From positions 1 through 10,229 of the forward strand of contig JAIRQB010000231.1 in NCBI GenBank assembly GCA_031256695.1: a stretch of 10,229 nucleotides of DNA, read 5' to 3'. A program made the translations under genes and the position numbers. Origin of the DNA: Elusimicrobiota bacterium. GTDB lineage: Bacteria; Elusimicrobiota; Endomicrobiia; Endomicrobiales; Endomicrobiaceae. Shown piece after piece: positions 6,445 to 10,229 of the stretch (positions are counted from its first letter, which is position 1; each line of letters starts with the position of its first letter). The notes under the pieces are model-generated. The model was not told the DNA's origin. It saw nothing but the letters and a program-made list of their open reading frames with translations, and searched no databases.

Positions 6445-7068
6445 TTAGCGCGCTGTTTTTAAGGCTAATTCCGCTATAGGCTTAAAAGTCAATCTGTGTA
6501 TGGGGCAGACTCCGAATTTTTTTACCGCCTCAATATGAGTTTTTACGCCGTAGCCTTTATGCTTTTCAAAATTATAATTTGGATATAACTTGGCGTATTC
6601 AATCATAATCTCATCTCTTTTGACTTTTGCAAGTATTGAAGCGGCGGCTATTGAGAGGCTTTTTCCGTCGCCGCCCGTTATGCTTTCTTGGTGCATTTGA
6701 ATTTCTTTTATTTTTTGATTGCCGTCTATTAGGCAGATGGAAGGCTTGAGTTTTAAGGACAGAAGCGCTTTTTTCATTGCAAGAATAGTTGCTTGCAAGA
6801 TATTGATTTTATCTATTGTTTCATTGTCTATAGAAACTATTGAAAAAGACAATGCCGTTTTTTTGATTTTTTCTGAGAGTTCTTTTCTTTTTTGGAAGGA
6901 TATTTGTTTAGAGTCTTTGACGCCGTCTATATCAGCGAGAGCGGGAAGTATAACGGCAGCCGCAGTAACAGGACCTGCCAAAGGTCCCCGTCCTGCCTCA
7001 TCAACCCCGGCTATAAAATCATAACCGAGGTCTGCATATTTTTTATCAAACAAAAAATACGGATTCAT
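6445..7068 (-). CDS. rnhB: Ribonuclease HII
   Basis: RNase HII cuts RNA in RNA-DNA hybrids and removes single ribonucleotides from DNA. The 207-residue product has the signature GVDEAGRGPLAGPV (21-34) and the four catalytic acidic residues Asp23, Glu24, Asp115 (CLIDGN) and Asp152 (KVKRDEIM). It also has KDSKQIS (51-57) and the C-terminal HKGYGVKTH segment (170-178). The ATG at 7068 is 17 nt after rplS but has no obvious Shine-Dalgarno sequence (upstream reads CTTCGTATTTTTCT), so translation is probably weak or coupled to rplS. Position after rplS is a common bacterial order. Confidence 0.95.
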   Translation of the reverse strand: MNPYFLFDKKYADLGYDFIAGVDEAGRGPLAGPVTAAAVILPALADIDGVKDSKQISFQKRKELSEKIKKTALSFSIVSIDNETIDKINILQATILAMKKALLSLKLKPSICLIDGNQKIKEIQMHQESITGGDGKSLSIAAASILAKVKRDEIMIEYAKLYPNYNFEKHKGYGVKTHIEAVKKFGVCPIHRLTFKPIAELALKTAR

Positions 7069-7085
7069 AGAAAAATACGAAGCGC

Positions 7086-7529
7086 TTATTGTTGCGGTTG
7101 TTGAGTGGTTTGCGAAGACTCTGATTGTTCAGGCTGCATTTGTTCTTGAGGCTGCCCGCCTAAATTTTGTTTCTCTTTGTCATATCTCTTTTCGGCAATC
7201 CTAGCGGATTTTCCCGATAAATTCCTCAAATAATACAGTCTTGCTCTACGGACTTTGCCGCTTCTGACCAATTCTATTTTTTCAATTCTTGGCGAATGCA
7301 ATGGAAAAATTCTCTCTACGCCTACTCCAAAAGATGATTTCCTAACCGTAAAAGTTTCAGAAAGCATATGACCTCTCTTTCTTATCACAACGCCGTCAAA
7401 AATCTGCACTCTTTCACTATTGCCTTCTACTACTTTAAAATGAACTTTTATCCTGTCGCCCGGTCTAAAAGCAACGCCAAAATCTCTTTTTTGCGAATGT
7501 TGAACTTCTTCTAATAAAGATAAAGACAT
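7086..7529 (-). CDS. rplS: Ribosomal protein L19 with Gln-rich C-terminal tail
   Basis: L19 is a large-subunit protein near the 30S-50S interface. The core is canonical: FRPGDRIKVHFKVVEG (21-36), RVQIFDGVVI, ETFTVRKSSFGVGVERIFPLHSP and SGKVRRARLYYLRNLSGKSARI. The protein is 147 residues against the family's usual 110-120. The excess is a low-complexity tail from about residue 117, rich in Gln, Pro, Ser and Glu (GGQPQEQMQPEQSESSQTTQ, then QPQQ). The tail is in frame and ends at a normal TAA. The ribosome binding site AAGGAG lies about 7 nt before the ATG. It stands in the usual place between trmD and rnhB. Confidence 0.96.
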   Translation of the reverse strand: MSLSLLEEVQHSQKRDFGVAFRPGDRIKVHFKVVEGNSERVQIFDGVVIRKRGHMLSETFTVRKSSFGVGVERIFPLHSPRIEKIELVRSGKVRRARLYYLRNLSGKSARIAEKRYDKEKQNLGGQPQEQMQPEQSESSQTTQQPQQ

Positions 7530-7553
7530 TTTCCGCTCCTTAATTTATGTGTT

Positions 7554-8258
7554 TTATATTTTTTTCAGCAAATCGGGTCTCTTTTTCTTTGTCGCTATAT
7601 AAGACTGCTCTTTGCGCCACTTCTCTATTTCTTTATGATTGCCTGACAAAAGAACAGAAGGGACTTTCATTCCTTTAAAATTTTCAGGTCTTGTATATTG
7701 AGGGTAATCCAAATATCCGTTGAAAAAAGAATCGTTTTCAATAGAACTTTTCTCTTTAACCGCGCCCGGCATCATTCTCACAAGAGAATCTATCAAAACC
7801 ATTGCAGGTATTTCTCCGCCGGTCAGCACATAATCGCCTATTGATATTTCGCAATCAACAAAATTCATAACCCGCTCGTCAATACCTTCATAATGTCCGC
7901 AAATCAAAGCCAGCCGTTTTACCTTTAATAAACTGTTTATGATTTTATTGTTTAACGGTTTTCCCTGCGGAGACATATAGACAATATAAGGTCTTCTTGA
8001 TTTGTTTGTATATGCGGAAAGTTTTTTTTTTATTCCAACTGAAGCGAGCGCATCAAGAATAGGCTGACACTTAATTACCATCCCGGCGCCGCCGCCGAAA
8101 GGCTTATCATCAACTTTTTTATGTTTATCTTTGGAGAAAGAACGAATGTCAATGATATTGATTTCCGCTATCTTTTTATCAAACGCTTTTTTCATCAAAC
8201 TTTCTGAAAAAGGCGGCTCAAACATCTTGGGAAATAATGTTAAAACATCAATCCTCAT
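7554..8258 (-). CDS. trmD: tRNA (guanine-N1)-methyltransferase
   Basis: TrmD uses S-adenosylmethionine to methylate G37, next to the anticodon, preventing +1 frameshifts. The 234-residue SPOUT-fold protein has the trefoil-knot SAM site: MSPQGKPL (95-102), CGHYEGIDER (120-129) and SIGDYVLTGGE (139-149). It also has PFGGGAGM (53-60), the conserved Arg161 and the probable general base Asp176 in ENDSFFNGYLD. The ATG at 8258 gives the canonical N-terminus MRIDVLTLFP; the TTG two codons upstream is less likely. The start overlaps the end of rimM by 11 nt, implying coupling. Confidence 0.96.
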   Translation of the reverse strand: MRIDVLTLFPKMFEPPFSESLMKKAFDKKIAEINIIDIRSFSKDKHKKVDDKPFGGGAGMVIKCQPILDALASVGIKKKLSAYTNKSRRPYIVYMSPQGKPLNNKIINSLLKVKRLALICGHYEGIDERVMNFVDCEISIGDYVLTGGEIPAMVLIDSLVRMMPGAVKEKSSIENDSFFNGYLDYPQYTRPENFKGMKVPSVLLSGNHKEIEKWRKEQSYIATKKKRPDLLKKI

Positions 8259-8574
8259 AAACAATATAACCGTTAAACTCTATTCCTGCATCTTCTGTTT
8301 CGTCTTTTTGAGGTTTGGAATTGCCGCTAAAAATGCTTTCATAGTTTTTAGGCAAAGAGATAAATATCTTTCTATCGGCAATACTTACTTCTTTTACTAT
8401 TTCCTTTAACGCGGGAATTAAAAACTCTCTATTGCCGTTTCTAACTGCCCACACATCATTGCTCCCCGTAGGCAAGACATTATAAAGAACTCCGAGATAC
8501 CCGCTTGAAGCATCTAAAACTTCAAAACCGAGTATCTCGGAGATTTTCCAAACACACTTATTATTTTGTTCCAT
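8248..8574 (-). CDS. rimM: Short RimM-like protein (PRC-barrel domain only)
   Basis: RimM helps mature the 30S head by binding S19 and normally has an N-terminal RimM domain plus a C-terminal PRC-barrel, about 165-180 residues in total. This 108-residue product contains only the PRC part. LGFEVLDASSGYLGVLYNVL (15-34) and GSNDVWAVRNGNREFLIPAL (37-56), followed by IVKEVSI and KIFISLP, match the second half of RimM. The tail (about 78-108) is charged and unlike the domain. The N-terminal domain is missing because khpA occupies the space directly upstream. Its ATG abuts the khpA stop codon and lies in the same frame. Position between khpA and trmD supports a RimM role; whether it works alone is unclear. 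Confidence 0.78.
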   Translation of the reverse strand: MEQNNKCVWKISEILGFEVLDASSGYLGVLYNVLPTGSNDVWAVRNGNREFLIPALKEIVKEVSIADRKIFISLPKNYESIFSGNSKPQKDETEDAGIEFNGYIVYED

Positions 8575-8805
8575 CTATTCTACAATCTCAACAGTCGCTC
8601 TTTTATCAAGTTTCGCCGTAGCAGAATTGACGATGACCCTTATTGATTTAATAATTCTGCCCTCTTTGCCGATAATTTTGCCTCTGTCTCCATCGGCTAC
8701 TTTAAGTTCCAATACCGTGGCTTTTTCGCCTGCAATCTCTTTCACATCAACTTGGTCTGGATTGTCAACTAATGCTTTCGCAATGTAAAGAACGAGATCT
8801 TTCAT
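8575..8805 (-). CDS. khpA: KH-domain RNA-binding protein KhpA
   Basis: KhpA (YlqC) is a small single-KH-domain protein that, with KhpB/Jag in Gram-positive bacteria, binds RNA and affects cell elongation and division. The 76-residue product has the KH signature GDRGKIIGKEGRIIKSIRVI (39-58) with the GxxG loop GKEG at 46-49. It is the standard length. The ribosome binding site GGAGGG lies 5 nt before the ATG, and the gene follows rpsP by 23 nt, the common position of khpA. The stop is a TAG that directly abuts the ATG of the rimM-like gene. Confidence 0.93.
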   Translation of the reverse strand: MKDLVLYIAKALVDNPDQVDVKEIAGEKATVLELKVADGDRGKIIGKEGRIIKSIRVIVNSATAKLDKRATVEIVE

Positions 8806-8828
8806 AATACCCTCCGCTATGGCAAATT

Positions 8829-9083
8829 TTACTTATCGTTGCTGCTTGATTTTTTTATGAAATCGGCTACTGTATCAGACGGTTTAGCGCCTTGTGAAAG
8901 CCAATAAGAGAGCCTTTCCGCATTGACTTTAAACTTATCGCTGTATTCAACAGCCATAGGGTCATATTGCCCTAATACCTCTAAAGCCCTGCCGTCTCTT
9001 TTTGACCTTTGGTCCATAACCGCTACTCTATAATAAGGTCTTTTTGGTTTTCCTAATCTCTGTAAACGAATCCGAACTGCCAT
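8829..9083 (-). CDS. rpsP: Ribosomal protein S16
   Basis: S16 is a small-subunit protein needed for early 30S assembly. The 84-residue product begins MAVRIRLQRLGKPKRPYYRV and continues with VMDQRSKRDGRALEVLGQYDP, the family signature, and a SYWLSQGAKPSDTV segment. Length is normal. The ATG at 9083 has GGAGG 6 nt upstream; a TTG two codons earlier would lie between the two and is less likely. It is the first gene of the operon rpsP-khpA-rimM-trmD-rplS-rnhB-lplA. Confidence 0.97.
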   Translation of the reverse strand: MAVRIRLQRLGKPKRPYYRVAVMDQRSKRDGRALEVLGQYDPMAVEYSDKFKVNAERLSYWLSQGAKPSDTVADFIKKSSSNDK

Positions 9084-9089
9084 TGCCAA

Positions 9090-9094
9090 CCTCC
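9090..9094 (-). promoter_or_regulatory. Ribosome binding site deciding the rpsP start
   Basis: GGAGG lies 6 nt before the ATG at 9083. From the in-frame TTG at 9089 it would be immediately adjacent and too close to work, so the ATG start (MAVRIRL) is preferred. Confidence 0.8.
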
Positions 9095-9124
9095 GTTTGT
9101 CTTGTTTTTGATTATTGAGGGCGG

Positions 9125-9153
9125 ATTTTATCTCAAATATATGCCTTTGTCAA
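9125..9153 (-). promoter_or_regulatory. Promoter of the rpsP operon
   Basis: The -35 box is a perfect TTGACA (9153-9148), followed by a 17-nt spacer and the -10 box TAAAAT (9130-9125). The next bases, CCGCCC, form a GC-rich discriminator like those of the tRNA-tuf and gatC promoters. The -35 box overlaps the TGA stop of the upstream lipoprotein gene. The predicted start is near 9118, about 35 nt before the rpsP start codon. Confidence 0.85.
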
Positions 9154-9839
9154 TTAAGAGATTCTATTGCTCCGTCAATATAGAAAGGCGCTATATGAAA
9201 GTAAATCCTCCCATATCTGCCCTGCCCATATACTTTTATAACTATGCCGCTGTCTTTGTGCGATAAAATATAATCCATATCTAAAGGCAAGACATAATAT
9301 ATAGTTGCCGGCGCATTTTCATCAAAATCTGCTTTGTAATCCCCGTAATTGTTTGAAATATTTGATTTGTTTTGCGAAAGCATTGATTCTGAACCGTCTA
9401 AATAATTGATAGGCATTTGAATATCGCTAAAAACTATTTTTTTGTCTTGCGAGGCTCTCGCAAATGAAGCGTTTAATAACTGCTCTTCTTTATTGTAAAT
9501 GCGGCTTATTTTGAAATCTTGTCCTTTTATTAAATCTGAAGTGAAAGCGCAGAGTAAAAAGAATAGTTTCTGATTGTTTTCCTTCTTGACGGCTTTTAGA
9601 ATATAAGAGACTCTCATTTTACGCGGAATGTCCGCTGTGTTAAACATTCTTTTCTCAGCATTGGATACCATAGAATAATCAATGATTGGAAATTCAAAAA
9701 TTGTCTCTTTATGTATTCTATCGTTTGTTATAACGGCATTTTTACTTATATCGGCGGCTGTCTTAAAATTGACCGAACAAGAGGATAAGTATATTGCAAG
9801 AATTAAAGCAAAAGTCGCCGCAAAGAAAATTTTTTTCAT
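9150..9839 (-). CDS. Predicted lipoprotein of unknown function
   Basis: I do not recognise this 229-residue protein. It starts MKKIFFAATFALILAIYL, a basic N-terminus and hydrophobic segment, followed by the lipobox LSSC with Cys21 as the predicted lipidation site, so it is probably exported and membrane anchored. The rest has no other membrane segment. It is mixed alpha/beta in composition, with several aromatic-rich strands towards the C-terminus (TIYYVLPLDMDYIL, GRIYFHIAPFYIDG). The ribosome binding site AAGGAGGT is near perfect and well spaced from the ATG. It precedes the rpsP operon with no terminator, and its stop codon lies within that operon's promoter. It may be lineage-specific. Confidence 0.8.
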   Translation of the reverse strand: MKKIFFAATFALILAIYLSSCSVNFKTAADISKNAVITNDRIHKETIFEFPIIDYSMVSNAEKRMFNTADIPRKMRVSYILKAVKKENNQKLFFLLCAFTSDLIKGQDFKISRIYNKEEQLLNASFARASQDKKIVFSDIQMPINYLDGSESMLSQNKSNISNNYGDYKADFDENAPATIYYVLPLDMDYILSHKDSGIVIKVYGQGRYGRIYFHIAPFYIDGAIESLN

Positions 9840-9909
9840 AATTTTTACCTCCTTAAATGATGGTAAAGCCGTCGCATTGTATAAAAAACAAAATGCAGAC
9901 CGACAGACG

Positions 9910-9938
9910 GTATTAAACGGATTTCTATCTTATTGCAA
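9910..9938 (-). promoter_or_regulatory. Candidate promoter of the lipoprotein gene
   Basis: TTGCAA (9938-9933), 17 nt, TAATAC (9915-9910) is the best sigma-70-like pair I see upstream. A second pair overlaps it: TTGATT (9950-9945), 17 nt, TAGAAA (9927-9922), followed by TCCG. Either would give a leader of about 65-80 nt. Neither is strong. Confidence 0.35.
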
Positions 9939-9980
9939 ACTGATAATCAAGGACTTGAAAACAATTAAAAACTATAGTTT

Positions 9981-10084
9981 AGAGTTATGAGTTATGAATG
10001 CGGGATGGCGACAAAAGGGAACAAGCGAAACGATAGCGGTTGAAAGAGTTAAGAATTATGAATGCGGGATGGCAGCAAAAGGGA
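9981..10084. repeat. Two 40-bp direct repeats (9981-10020 and 10045-10084)
   Basis: The two copies match at 36 of 40 positions, including the exact run TTATGAATGCGGGATGGC, and both end CAAAAGGGA. They are spaced 64 nt apart start to start. The second copy runs directly into the large palindrome. No gene covers them. They look like units of a dispersed intergenic repeat family, but only these two copies are in the window. Confidence 0.75.
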
Positions 10085-10125
10085 AGGGGCGGGTTTTGGA
10101 TTTTCCAAAACCCGCCCCTTCCCTT
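10079..10125. repeat. Perfect palindrome with 22-bp arms and 3-nt loop
   Basis: The arms 10079-10100 (beginning AAGGGAAGGGGCGGG) and 10104-10125 (ending CCCGCCCCTTCCCTT) are exact reverse complements, with TTT as the loop. The stem is much more GC-rich than its surroundings. It could be a REP- or MITE-like element, or a strong RNA hairpin. On the minus strand it is followed by TTTTGC, so it could end transcription of a gene lying beyond the right edge. Confidence 0.85.
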
Positions 10126-10229
10126 GTTGTTTGCTGTTGACTGCTGTTTTGCGTTTAAAGCGTTGATAAAGCGTAAACCCCGGGTGTCATTCCGTCGCAA
10201 GAGGAGTTATTTACTGGCGCTAACAGCGC
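10126..10229. other. Non-coding right end with further repeat-like sequence
   Basis: No gene is supported here. I see a near-repeat CTGTTGACTGCTGTT (10134-10148), two AAAGCG units about 15 bp apart, and a small hairpin GCGCT-AAC-AGCGC that closes at the very last base (10217-10229). With the direct repeats and palindrome, this makes about 250 bp of repeat-derived intergenic sequence upstream of the lipoprotein gene. Confidence 0.5.

Noticed and set aside
5958..7104. Open frames opposite or out of frame within lplA and rnhB
   Set aside because: Both genes have complete motifs and normal lengths, so these frames are by-products of their codon use.
8258..8264. TTG start for trmD two codons upstream
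   Set aside because: The ATG at 8258 gives the canonical MRIDVLTLFP start.
9985..10200. A 71-codon minus-strand open frame over the repeat region
   Set aside because: It is composed of the palindrome and direct-repeat sequence, has no ribosome binding site and reads as low-quality protein.

Overview
The window is a compact, AT-rich bacterial chromosome segment in which every supported gene lies on the minus strand, so transcription runs from high to low coordinates. It is mostly core translation machinery plus small housekeeping cassettes. I see no phage, transposase or CRISPR genes. The tRNAs do not encode their 3' CCA, and one gene encodes a lipobox lipoprotein. Gene content does not fix the phylum; an Elusimicrobiota/Endomicrobia-like gut bacterium is a low-confidence guess from general style only.

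In transcription order: (1) 10229-9840 is intergenic, holding a repeat mosaic with a perfect 22-bp-arm palindrome and two 40-bp direct repeats. (2) 9839-9150 is a lipoprotein of unknown function. (3) 9083-5422 is a ribosomal-protein and RNA-modification operon, rpsP-khpA-rimM(short)-trmD-rplS-rnhB-lplA, driven by a near-consensus promoter that overlaps the lipoprotein stop codon. (4) 5347-3709 holds a PPC/DUF296 protein, an SGNH hydrolase and pyrE, tightly packed. (5) 3556-794 is gatC-corA-gatA, with an extended -10 promoter in front and an intrinsic terminator behind. (6) 570-1 is the tRNA-Tyr, tRNA-Gly, tRNA-Thr, tuf operon, cut by the window edge within tuf. The anticodons and their order match the end of the E. 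coli tRNA-tufB operon.

Most of the genes serve protein synthesis: ribosomal proteins S16 and L19, tRNA m1G37 methylation, ribosome maturation, tRNA-dependent amidation (GatA and GatC; GatB is not here), tRNAs and EF-Tu. The three best promoters (tRNA-tuf, gatC, rpsP) all carry a CCGCC-type GC-rich stretch directly after the -10 box. This is the classic discriminator type of stringently controlled promoters and suggests common growth-rate control.

The points most worth a second look are the shared discriminator, a terminator-like hairpin at the very start of the tRNA-tuf transcript, a RimM reduced to its PRC-barrel domain and separated from khpA by a single in-frame TAG, a Gln-rich tail on L19, corA inserted between gatC and gatA, and the repeat mosaic at the right edge. 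I found no clear sign of an entirely new multi-gene system.
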